64,000 nt of DNA from Purpureocillium takamizusanense (Eukaryota > Ascomycota > Sordariomycetes > Hypocreales > Ophiocordycipitaceae): positions 1,736,001-1,800,000 of the forward strand of contig NC_063075.1 in NCBI RefSeq assembly GCF_022605165.1, in the 5' to 3' direction. The notes beneath the pieces were generated by a model, which was given only the letters and a program-made list of their open reading frames with translations, had not been told where the DNA came from and did not search any database. This document shows positions 1 to 10,289 of the stretch, in pieces (position 1 is the first letter of the stretch; every line of letters starts with the position of its first letter). Both the position numbers and the translations under genes were made by a program.

Positions 1-1171
1 TGCCAGTGCCATGTTTCAGGGTGAAAGCCGCCAAACCGAGTCTGCAGTGCTTACAGCCTGTCTTGTCTGTCTCTACAGTCTGGGTTCTTGGGCGGAGCGT
101 AGACGAAGCAGGATGACGTCCAGTCACCGGCATCCTGCCACATAGGCCCCGGCCCCGGGTCAAGAATAAATTTCTTACCAATTTACCCAACGCTCACCGG
201 CACATGGAAGAGGTCCCCCCGGACTGCTTTTCTCACACGGCCACGCTGCCAGCGTGTTGCTTCAATGCCTTCCGTCCGGAGCCCCGTGCACCACGCGAGA
301 CGACAAATTCAAGTCGGTTTGGTCCCTTCCGCATTGCAAAGAGGGCACCCGTAAGTACGTACAGCAGTATGTATACCTTCCGTATCCGTCCGCCAACTCC
401 GGCGAAGTTCCGCCTCGCATCCGTGCTCCACACTCGGACTGCCACGGCCCACTTCCTGCGCCGCTCCGTCTCGGCCCCCTCAAGCATGTCAAACAAGGTC
501 CTGTCCTCAGGCAGCCCACTCTGTCGTCCCGACTCATTTTCGTCCTCTCCTGGATTACTATGGATTACTAGGTGCGCGATCTTAGCGGCGAGTTGTGTCA
601 TAACGGTGCACGACCAAATCTGTGCGTTCAGGAACCCGTCTTTACCCGCGGTCTGGCCTCAATTGAACTGCCTCCTTGAGCCATCGCCAGCGTGGTACTG
701 GGCGAGGCTATGACGGAGGCGGCCCTATTCCGAGCTGCCTTGGGTTCATCATATCGCATCAGCTTGGATCAGCGCCGTCAAGTATTGAGCCTCTCCTTCC
801 GAAGCACCACATGTCCAGGGTTCGAGATCAAGCACTTGGACCGTTGTCACCATGCCCGATCACCATGCCCGACTAGTCCCGCAGTATTGAGAGAAACGCC
901 AATTACAGGGAACGACTTTTATCTTTGCCCTCTACATTGCGGTCATCATGGTATCTGCGGAACAGTTCGTCCCGATTTCGTTACGTCCAGGCGGCCTCCC
1001 GCCTCTCCGGGCTGCAGTCCTGTGCGCCAGCGCCAGCGCCTCGTCAGCCTGGTTGGCCCCCATGCTTATCCTGTACCCGTATCATGACACCGTTGGGCCC
1101 CCTTTCCAAGCTGTCCCTCTCATGCATATTTTCTATCCGACGATAAACGGTATAACTTGCCATTCATTCAC
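1..1171. other. Region without a recognised gene (3' side of SUP35)
   Basis: Open frames of 60-170 codons exist on both strands here, but they overlap each other, have no recognisable domain and are not joined by convincing splice sites. The stretch next to 1171 should hold the SUP35 3' UTR. A minus-strand frame at 233-601 has a protein-like charge pattern but I cannot place it in a family. Confidence 0.5.
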
Positions 1172-3469
1172 TTAGGCAGCCGTCTCGTCCGTGATGAGCT
1201 TCGTGATCTTGCCAATGGCAATCGTTTGTCCCTTTTCAGTTGTCAGCGACTTGTGCTCGTTGTGATAGAAGGAATGACGCCATTGCGTTTGAACGTACCT
1301 GGTCTCGCAGAGTGAACCGACCCATCTGAGGGTAGTCCTCGAACTTTTCCACGCAGACAGACCCGGCTCCACCAATCACTTGCATGCGTGCAATGATGCT
1401 GTCTCCCTTTCTGGCGTGTGTGGGCGGAGCCTTGCTCTTCCGGTTGGTCCCTTTCTGGAGCTTGTGCAGGAGAGCCGCGAACGTCACTTCCTCAATGGCC
1501 GAATGAACGTGCAGGACGCAGTTGAAGCCAGACGTCAGAATGGACTTCAGCTCCAGGATGCGGATCTGCGCTTCAAACTCGGCCACACAATGCACCAGCC
1601 GCTTCGGCGAGCACAGCACAAAGCCTGGCAGTATGTCCTCCTCCTCAATGCCCTTGAGTCTCATCCGCACCTGATCGCCACATTGGAGGACCTGCATCTC
1701 ATCCTCCTGTTCGCCGTAGATGGCCGCTGCCTCGACAGCTTGTTTGCGGGGCATCATCACCAGATTCATACCCTTCTTGACCACTCCAGCCTCAATCTTG
1801 CCGTCGACCATGGTACCCATGTCGCGATACTTGGCGTTGACCGGCATCATGAACGGTGCGTTGACTTTACGCTCCAATGCCTTCATGTCGTCGAGATACT
1901 CAAGCAGTGAAGGCCCAGTCCACCACGGTGCCACGCCTTCAGGAAGACGATCTTTGATGTTCATGGATTGCTGGGCGGCAACGGGCATAAAGTAGACGTC
2001 CGACTTAAGGTTGTAGCCGGTGCCCTTGAGGAATTGCGAGAGCTTCGTCGTGCACTCCTGGTAGCGATCATGGGACCACTCAACAGTTGGGTCGTCCATC
2101 TTGTTGATGACGACGATCAATTTGTTGACACCCTGTGTCTTCGCAAGCATGGCATGCTCGCGAGTTTGACCGCCTCGCTCGAAGCCCGTCTCATACTCGC
2201 CCTTTCGAGCTGAGATGACCAAGATACCGACGTCGGCCTGCGAAGCACCACCAATCATGTTGGGGACGTACGTCTTGTGTCCTGGGGCGTCCAAGATGCT
2301 GTATCTGCGTTTCTCCGTCTCGAAGAATCCGCGACCAACCTCAACGGTCTTGCCTTTGGTTCGTTCCTCTTTGGTCAAATCCATAACCCAGGACAAGTAC
2401 CAAGACTCGCGTCCCAAGTCTTTGGCTTCCTTCTTGTACTTGTCCATGGTCCTCTCGTCAACCATCCCGGTGGTCCACAGAATAGAACCACCCAGTGTTG
2501 ATTTGCCAGCGTCGACGTGGCCGATGAAGATGATGTTGACGTGTTCTTTACCGTAAATCTCCTTAAGAGTCTCGTCATCGACATCGGCAGCTTGCTCTTT
2601 CGTGACAGCATCAGCATCCCGCTGCGCCTTCTTGTCACCAGGGCCAGATGGGCTGGAGCGGCCAGACGACGGTGTTGGTGACGTCTTGCCGGATGTCTTG
2701 GAAGCCGCTGCGGCCTTTCCAGTCTTCTCGCCCGTCTTTTCAATAGCTTTGGCCGCGGTGGCCTTTTGACCAGCCTCCACTTTGCTCGACGGCTCTGCTT
2801 TGGGATCAGGCTTGGAGTCAGTCTTCTCCTTCGGAGGCGCCGCTGTTCCTCCGATCGAGAGCACCTTAGCCTTGGGCTTGGGAGCAGACGTATCGCCTCC
2901 AATGCTGAGGACTTTGGTGCCTCCTTCCTTTGTCAACACGGGCTTCGGTGCGGGCGTGGAAGGGGGGGCGCTATCGGCAGCAGGCGCCTTCGGAGCCGCC
3001 GCGGGGGAGGCTTGGGGGGCCGCGGGTTGCTGGGGCTGCGGAGATTGCTGGTGTTGCTGGCCATACTGGGGATATCCAGCGCCTGAGCACCTATGTCAGT
3101 ATATGGATTCAGGTTCGTGCGTGTGTACCTGATGAATAACCGCTCACCGTAGCCTTGATTGTAACCTTGGCTGAAGCCGCCGCCGTACGACTGGTTGTAT
3201 TGGTTAAAGCCTTGCTGCTGGCCATACTGGGGATAGTAGCCTTGCTGATAGTATTGCTGCTGTTGATACTGGGGCGCGAAGCCACCACTATAAGGCTGAC
3301 CTGGCTGGAAGGATTGAGCACCAGGCTGGAAGGACGCGACCCCAGGCCGAAAGGCGCCCTGCGATGCGGCCGCGTTCTGCTGGTTGATGTTCAACTGCTG
3401 CTGAGCCTGACGAGAGAGGTTCTCGTCCTGGGCAGCGGGATCGTCTTCCCAAGAGTTGAGGTCGGCCAT
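1172..3469 (-). CDS. SUP35: Translation termination factor eRF3 (Sup35), prion-like N-domain
   Basis: GTPase that partners eRF1 at the stop codon in the cytoplasm. I read three exons (3469-3148, 3082-1299, 1231-1172) with introns 3147-3083 (65 nt) and 1298-1232 (67 nt), giving 721 residues in frame. Residues 1 to about 135 are rich in Q, N, G and Y with YNQ/YGQQ-like units, as in the yeast prion domain. A charged middle region carries KVLSIGG twice and is rich in K, P, A and S. The EF1A-like GTPase core shows GHVDAGKST near 295-303, DAPGHK near 372-377 and NKMD near 434-437, then two beta-barrel domains. The last intron splits MGRFTLRDQ from the final GQTIAIGK strand. The start gives the usual MADLNSWED beginning; a longer in-frame start upstream lies in the leader. 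Divergent from the Yrb30-type gene. Confidence 0.95.
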
Positions 3470-4509
3470 CGTGTCGGGTAGTGCGCAAAACGCGGGCAGC
3501 TTCGGTTGGTCGAACAATCTCGGCTCGAGCTGGTGACTCGACGTTAGCCCCTCTTCGGTGACACTGGTGTTGTCTGCCCACTGACGCCGATGATGTGAGC
3601 TCGCTAGCGAAACGCTGACTGTGACGGATCTTAAGAAGAAACCGGCGTAGAGAGAGGGCTGACGCAGTGACAGTCGGGCAGCGAAACAAAGCGTGTTGAT
3701 GCCAGGTCCTGGTCGTTTCTGGGGTGGAGGTTTGAAAACTCAAGGCCCCCCCACCACTAGCATGATGCCTGGCAGGAGGGCAGTCTCCATCCTGTTGGCG
3801 GGGCTGGTACAGTGCGCATGGTGGGCTCGATACGGACTAATTGCTTCGCCGCCGCACGTACGGAGCAGCAGCTGTGCAGTATAACAGTGTACGAATGTGC
3901 TCGTGGTTAATGCACATCGATCCATTCATCAAAGAAATGCGAGCCGTCCACCACGGCGAGCGCTCACTGAAATGCACAGCTGACAGCAAGCCTAAACATA
4001 TAAGATCGAAGGAAAGAGGCGTCACGAGCTACATGTTGCTCGGTTATCATTGCCAATTCTGCATCGAGAGAAACGCAAGAAGCAGCCTGGCTGAGACTGA
4101 TTGGCCCCCATCCAAGCGTCAAAGACACAGCACGTTGTGGGGAGATGCGTACGGCTTGCGACCTCGCATTCAGGTACAGTGAATCCAGCAGATGTCAAAA
4201 TCGGATACAATGGGTGGCACGGACCTGGCGATGAGAATGAACACGACTGCACAACGGCGATGCCCCACGCAGCGAACTGGACAGCACAACTGATCCGCAT
4301 TCTAGCTCGCACTGTGGCCTCCCGCCCAAACGTCGGGTGCCTGATGGCCCAGCTGTCCTCACTCCAGCTGCCTGATAAACAGCCTGCTTGTCATTTTGGA
4401 TGTTGAATAAGCCCCATGCATCATCCCAATGTGAATTCTGAAGTTTTTCCGAGGTCTGTTCCGCCGACCGTAGCTCTCCTCTCCAACCGCCATCGACCGT
4501 CGAAAAGTC
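3470..4509. promoter_or_regulatory. Shared upstream region of SUP35 and the Yrb30-type gene
   Basis: About 1 kb between two divergent starts, so it should carry both promoters and leaders. CCAAT-type pentamers occur (for example near 4049 on the plus strand and the reverse form near 4098). No TATA box is evident close to either start. Short open frames here look like chance. Confidence 0.5.
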
Positions 4510-6447
4510 ATGGATGAGTTTCTGGCGCTTGTCGGCGTGCAGGCCATGCGATACACCATCAGGTCAGCCGTTGGCCTGACTTCGACTTACGCACTCAAAC
4601 AGTGTTCACGCCTACTGCAGTCTGTAGATGACAAGCTCCTGTACTCCGAACTCCGAAACTTGCAAACGCTTCTTGACAGCAAGATCAAGGTATTGTCACG
4701 CGCCGACTTCGCATGCCTAATGCACGTAGATACTCACACGTTACTAGATCATTTCGCCTGCACTTGAACTTGTCGAATTCAAGTCAGTCCTTCGTCTACA
4801 GCGTTTCCATCGCCGTGTGTCTGACTTCTGGCTAGGTCGAGCCGGGGAAATGTGTTTCTGGAGTCGGCCGCTCCGCTCGCCAGAGCCTTGCAACGTGAGA
4901 TCGCATCGCTTGGTCAGAGGATTGAAGGTGCCATTCAGGTAGAAAGTGAAACCGACAAGCCGAATACGTATCGCTTCAAGACACAAGCCAAGCAACATGA
5001 GCAGCTTCGCGAAATCATTTCCGATATAAAAGCTCTACTGGAACGAATTGATCGCGAAATACCGCTGCTACAACTCGCCATCACTGCGTCTGGGGAAACA
5101 CTGTCAACATCGTTGCCTACAAATGTTTCACCATCTAGACTTCTGCAGGCCAGTGCTCTGCTCATAGTGGGGGACACGCAATATGCCCAGGATCCCACCC
5201 GAACCGTTCAGATAGGCCCGGCATTTCATCTGTCGCTGTACATGCTGTTCCTGGGCCATGCTTCCGTCGACCCGCAGACTCTCGATCTGACAGGACGTTC
5301 ACGGACCGCATATGGCATCGGTGAGCATGATCGTAAGCCGCTGTGGCAGGAGGTTTCCCACAAGACTCGAGTGCGCTTGTGTCGGTCACAGTGGAAACAA
5401 CAACAAGGACGGCGTGAGGGCATACGGGATGAAGACTCGCCAAAGTTGCCCGAATCTCCCTTGACTGGCGCATACCTTGATTACGCCTATCACTTGGAGA
5501 TTGTTGAGGACCTGGACGACGGCAGAGTGCACAGTGAGCAAGACACCGCGGATATTTACGAAGATATTCCGAGAGCTGGCTTTCGGGAGTTGATCCCGAT
5601 AAACCAACTTGCAAAAGTCTTTTACACGGACACTGGCAAGATCCTGAATATTGGAAACGACACGAATGAAGAGAATAGCCCGGTTCTCCTTCTCAAGAGG
5701 GATCTGAACGCACCCCGGTTATCTCCTGCTTCCTCAATCAACGTCCTGGAAAGACTAGGAACCGGCCGCCATAAGGGAGAGGCAAAGAGAGAGGGAGGCA
5801 ACATGCTTCCTGAAGGCAGTGACAATCACGAGAGCATCAGCCGAAGACCCGTAGACGACATACAAGATGCGTGCGCCCGTGCTTCTTCGAGCTTGCCGTC
5901 GCACCTCGACCCTGAATGGATCGCTTTCGAGGTATTCGAAGCCGATGATACGGCCTTCGATGAGACGGAGACTGAAGTGGGGTCTGAAAGTGAACCGGAA
6001 GACAGACCAACCATCCGCTCACCCGGAGTGGCGGAACAAAAAGCCAGCGGCCGGGCCTCACTCGACGCCAGGGTCGCTGCGCAGATTAGAAATCTGTCAC
6101 TTCAGCCAAGCTTTGGCTATAAAAGTGCTCCAGGTGGAAGGCGATCCTCCACAGGAAGCCACAGCTCAAGAAAGGATGATGCTCCAGAAGACGACTCAGA
6201 TTTTGTGGCGCGGTCGCCGTTCAAAGCGATCACGTCGTCCCTATCGTTAATAGAGATGCTCATTCGGCTGGCCAGTCTCCAAGAATTCCAGCAAGCGCCA
6301 CATCTGTCAATACCAGATCACATCCTGGCCTTTTTTCTGGAGGAATCGTCCACAACTGGCCTCTCGGGCGATGCACGCCAAGCGATGCGCAAGGAAGCCA
6401 AACAGCGCGTTGGCTTTGACCCCTACACAGACGGCCCAGAGAATTGA
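4510..6447 (+). CDS. YRB30: RanGTP-binding protein, Yrb30 family
   Basis: Three exons (4510-4689, 4748-4782, 4836-6447) with introns of 58 and 53 nt give 608 residues in frame. The tiny 35-nt second exon restores the family block ISPALELVEFK, which continues directly into the RGNVFLESAAPLA segment of exon 3. The conserved N-terminal half starts MDEFLALVGVQAM and matches the fungal Ran-binding family named after yeast Yrb30, thought to bind RanGTP and act in nucleocytoplasmic transport. Residues of about 270-480 are acidic and low in complexity. The C-terminal end, from about SLIEMLIRLASLQ, looks conserved again and ends with an arm resembling KQRVGFDPYTDGP. Assignment is by remembered family resemblance, not by a catalytic motif. 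Confidence 0.8.
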
Positions 6448-6966
6448 ATCTGGGACAGACCTACCTCCCCTGGCGTCACGAGAATACATTATTCCCATAC
6501 ACTCTATAGAGCGAATAACTTTTCGCAGCAGCGCTGTTTACCACGATCGTAGAATCCGATGAAGGACCAGACTTGTTGAAGAAGACCACGGGGGCTCTGA
6601 TGAAGCATAGGCTGCAACGCCCAAGGTTCTCTTAATACAGATTCTCTAGAGGATGACAGAGTCACAACAAGAAACGGTTTTCTCTCTCGTATTAGTGTAT
6701 GACAGCACAGCGGCCGTAGTAAGGTCTATGCAATGTATCCAAACCCTAAAGCAAGAAGCCTATGTAAAGCTCAGCTGTATAATCAAGTGATTCCTCAATA
6801 TATCTGTCAGCCTACGCCCTGGTGCTGAGTCGCTGCTCATCATTAGTCAAAAGAGGCCAGTCTTAAGCACATTGGCGTGGCAATAAGAGCATATCTGTGA
6901 GTGCCACATGCAGGGACGCATCTCACGAAAAGACACGAAAGCTCACTGCCACGCTTCGTGCACAAC
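6448..6966. other. Convergent intergenic region
   Basis: Lies between the 3' ends of the Yrb30-type and JmjC genes and should hold both 3' UTRs and polyadenylation signals. It is more AT-rich than the flanking coding DNA. No further gene seen. Confidence 0.6.
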
Positions 6967-7992
6967 TTAGCGAAACCACCAGTTCGCCGACCCATTAAGC
7001 TGCCCATGAGCTCCCGCACTTTTGACGGAATGCCACCACCCATCAGGGATAAACACTGCATCACCCGACCGAAGCTCTGTTTCTAGTAGCAGATCTGCCA
7101 GTTCGTCGTTGTCCCAGACGGCGTCGTGAAGTACCGCTCTCTCATCCCCCTCCATCATCTCGGTTGTCCGGATACGACTGTTGCCGCGCTGGCGAATTTT
7201 CACCTGCACCTCAAAGTACAATCGATCTCCAACAGTGGGCGGCAATATCCTGAGCAACTTGTCCCCGCACAGTTGACAGAATAGGTTCGGATTCGGGTCT
7301 CGGTGAAGTGGAGTGTACGTAGGCTCTGTCCCGAGCCAGACGGACGAGCTGTAAACATCGCCTTTTCCCGCGCCGCGGACCAGCTCTGGTGTGCACAAGT
7401 CATGTTGCAGGGGTTGCGGTAGGTCCGAAAGCATGGACTGTGCTATGTACAGTTCCAGCGTGCTCAAGCCTTTCGCGTCCTGCAGCTTGTTGAACTCAAG
7501 GGCCTTTATCAGGAGTTGCAGTGGCCCATATAATTGAGAGAACTGGCGTCCATCGCCTTCGGTAATAGCTGTTTGCAGAATACCTGCCATCATTTGGTCG
7601 CTGAATGCCGAGCTTTTCATGAGCCAGTCGCGAAAGCTGATGACAGCGTCTTTCTTCTGCGATGAAGATTGAACCAGTTCGTAGGGAAACGGCCAATCAT
7701 CGAAGTTGGTAACATGGCTTGTCAGCACGCGCCTACCAGATTCGTCTTGCGTGAACCACTTGGCAGCCGCCTGGAGTTGAGAGGTTGGAGAGCCGGCCTC
7801 ATGACGGAAAACAAGAGGCTTCTCAGGTATCAGAGCCTTCTGCTGGAAGGCGTGTATGTCTGGATGGCGGTCCACAGATGAGGAAGCAACCTCGATCGCA
7901 CGTACAACGGCATTGCGCTGCCGACGCGCCGATATTCCATGAAACAGTCGGTTCCATGTCGTTCTGTGGCTGATAGTCCGTCTCATCGTCAA
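6967..7992 (-). CDS. JmjC/cupin-8 domain protein, putative Fe(II)/2-oxoglutarate oxygenase
   Basis: Single exon, 341 residues. The C-terminal half has the cupin pattern of small JmjC proteins: YTPLHRDPNPNLFCQL supplies the HxD iron ligands (H230, D232), and GDAVFIPDGWWHSV supplies the distal histidine (H321). The N-terminal part has the DDWPFPY stretch common in fungal members of this group. The substrate is not predictable; relatives hydroxylate proteins or act on tRNA or histones. The start is the first ATG of the frame, with a second ATG two codons later. The first 30 residues are Arg-rich and could be a mitochondrial presequence, which is inference. Divergent from CK2 beta. Confidence 0.85.
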   Translation of the reverse strand: MTMRRTISHRTTWNRLFHGISARRQRNAVVRAIEVASSSVDRHPDIHAFQQKALIPEKPLVFRHEAGSPTSQLQAAAKWFTQDESGRRVLTSHVTNFDDWPFPYELVQSSSQKKDAVISFRDWLMKSSAFSDQMMAGILQTAITEGDGRQFSQLYGPLQLLIKALEFNKLQDAKGLSTLELYIAQSMLSDLPQPLQHDLCTPELVRGAGKGDVYSSSVWLGTEPTYTPLHRDPNPNLFCQLCGDKLLRILPPTVGDRLYFEVQVKIRQRGNSRIRTTEMMEGDERAVLHDAVWDNDELADLLLETELRSGDAVFIPDGWWHSVKSAGAHGQLNGSANWWFR

Positions 7993-8611
7993 GAAAAAGA
8001 TGAGAGGTCACAATGTCTACCCAACCTGGGAGTCGTGCCAGGCGGTGGTGAGTTCGTTGCTGGGGCGAGTCGGGTGTCGGCGAAACTTTGGCGCCGGATT
8101 TTCGACGTTCGCCAACCAGGGCCCACGCGAACAGCTGTAGACCCGGCCGGGTACAATGTACAGGGTACCGAACAGGACAGTCGTAACTGCTAATTGCATC
8201 CCGTCTGAGCCAGTTCCACAATGTCCCTCCACCCACCGCCCACCACGACCTGCCATCAACTCCCACGCCGGCATCCCAAAAGGCACTTGCACCCGACCCG
8301 AGCGACGACCGGCCAATTTATTTGAAAACGACAGTTATATCGCTTATCGCGCCAGCAACGAGATTGTCTCCTGGGGTGCCAGCGTGTTCAAAAGCGGGTC
8401 TGCCCTACCTCAGCTGTCCCGCGAAAACCCCTCCGCGTGCACAGCGCCAACCCCACGCGAAGCACTTGGCAGTGATCTACGCGCGTTCGAACGCCTGGCC
8501 ATCATACCCGATCCTCGGTAGCCACTCCAGGGCCATCGATTTCAGGACGGCGCAGCTGCGTCTCTCCTTTGCAGAGCACAGCCGCGGGTCTGACGACCCA
8601 TCTTCGCCGTC
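7993..8611. promoter_or_regulatory. Divergent upstream region of the JmjC and CK2 beta genes
   Basis: Six hundred bases between two divergent start codons. It holds both promoters. A CCAAT pentamer lies near 8208 in neither strand clearly, and I see no TATA box; no specific site is claimed. Confidence 0.4.
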
Positions 8612-9704
8612 ATGTCGACATCCTCAGGCGTGCCCGAGTCCTGGATCTCGAGCTTCTGCGCCTTGTTGGGCCATGAATACTTCGCAGAGGTCTCGGAAGA
8701 GTTTATCGAGGATGATTTCAACTTGACTGGCCTGCAGACACAGGTGACGATGTACAAGGAAGCGCTCGAGGTACGGCGCATGCGCTTTTTGAAACTATCT
8801 ATTGGAATGACAAGGCTAATGCTGACTCCTCAACTAGATGATACTCGACGTCGAGCCTGAGGATGATGACGAAGACGAAGACGAGGAAGAGGAAGAGGAA
8901 GAGAACGAGTCTGGCCTTGGCGACGGGCAAGAACGCATGGGCGGACGAGAGCGAAGGCATCATAGTAGGATGGCCAGCGACCTGTCCGTCATCGAGTCGT
9001 CTGCGGAGATGCTCTACGGCCTCATCCACCAGCGCTTCATATGCTCACGTGCCGGCATCCAACAGATGAGCGAAAAGTACGAGCTGGGCCATTTCGGCGC
9101 CTGTCCCAGGTACAACTGCGAGCAGGCAAGAACGCTTCCAGTTGGTCTCTCCGACATCCCCGGCGAGGACACAGTCAAGCTTTTCTGTCCCTCCTGTCTC
9201 GACGTCTACGTCCCGCCCAACAGTCGGTTTCAGACTGTTGATGGTGCCTTCTTCGGCCGCACCTTTGGCGCCCTCTTCCTCCTGACATTTCCCGAATACG
9301 ATCTCACGAAGCGCGGTTCCGACGTGCTCTCCAGCGCAACCTCTCGAGTACCAGAGGATGAGCCCCTCTTGAACGGCATGTACGCCAAGAATATCGCACC
9401 CAGTCTCGGCCCTGGTCATATCTACGAGCCGCGGATCTATGGCTTCAGGGTCTCTGAGCGGGCACGCTCCGGCCCCCGTATGCAATGGCTGCGCGACCGT
9501 CCGCAAGATATACACGAACTGGACGAGGAGCAGCTATATCAGCAACACGTCAATGAATCCGAAGACGACGACGACGGCATGAATGTAAACGGTCGCGCCA
9601 TGGCCCGCCGTCGGCCTCCTGGCAACCCGCGCCGCCGCCAACGGCAAAACCAGAATGGCAGTCCGATGCAGATGTCCACCAACGGTGCCGAGTCCGAGCT
9701 CTAA
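8612..9704 (+). CDS. CKB1: Casein kinase II regulatory (beta) subunit
   Basis: Two exons (8612-8770, 8838-9704), 67-nt intron, 341 residues. The N-terminus (WISSFCALLGHEYF, then FIEDDFNLTGL) and the junction YKEALE|MILDVEP are typical of CK2 beta. The Cys4 zinc finger that makes the beta dimer is complete: C142, C147, C170 and C173 within CPRYNCEQ and FCPSC. An acidic Asp/Glu tract of about 18 residues (about 59-77), directly after the intron, is an insert as seen in fungal CKB1 proteins and absent in animals. The C-terminus is long, basic and low in complexity. The subunit stabilises and directs the CK2 catalytic subunit in nucleus and cytoplasm. Confidence 0.95.
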
Positions 9705-10289
9705 TGCGGCAGAGGGATCTCTTGAATTCGTGATTCAAGGCATATAGCGCAGGAATTTACACATTTGTGAGCCTACCAGCTGCGAGCCTGTCACGCAGAG
9801 TGGCTCTCAGCGGTAGATGAGACCTTTCAAGCCACATCTGTCTTCCGAGGCTAGCTATCAGCGTGGGACGTCATGGTCTGCAAGGCTTCGGCGGCGCTCG
9901 AAATGCTTACGAGCCACGGCCTTCGCGATCAACCACGCCAAAGAGACAATGAGCCTGCTGGGCCCCGCAGTTGTTGACCCGCGCGTGTGGTCAAGTGGTG
10001 GGTGAGTGTGGTGCATCATGGGGAGCGAGTCAGGCCCAAGCGAAGCCTGATATACGGTGGGATAGATATTCGGCAATTGAATAATGCGTACGATGGACAA
10101 CATGGTACAGCGAGATGGGGGTGATTTGGCCAAAGCGCGTTGTAGAAGATCCAAATATAATGGCACATCTCCGCTGTCCACACGACAGGGTAAAACTGTT
10201 GGTGACCAGCGACACACAACCACAACATCAACGCCCAGCCAACTCCACTGCCAACGTTGCCGTTACCAGGACATTCTACGCCTGCCTAC
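9705..10289. other. Convergent intergenic region
   Basis: Between the stop codons of CK2 beta and PAN2. Expected to contain the two 3' UTRs. Overlapping short frames on both strands show no domain. No RNA gene recognised. Confidence 0.6.

Noticed and set aside
233..601. 122-codon minus-strand frame with a protein-like charge pattern
   Set aside because: No family match and no neighbouring exon; two other frames of similar length cover the same bases.
9045..9515. 156-codon minus-strand frame inside CK2 beta
   Set aside because: It is the antisense shadow of the coding exon.
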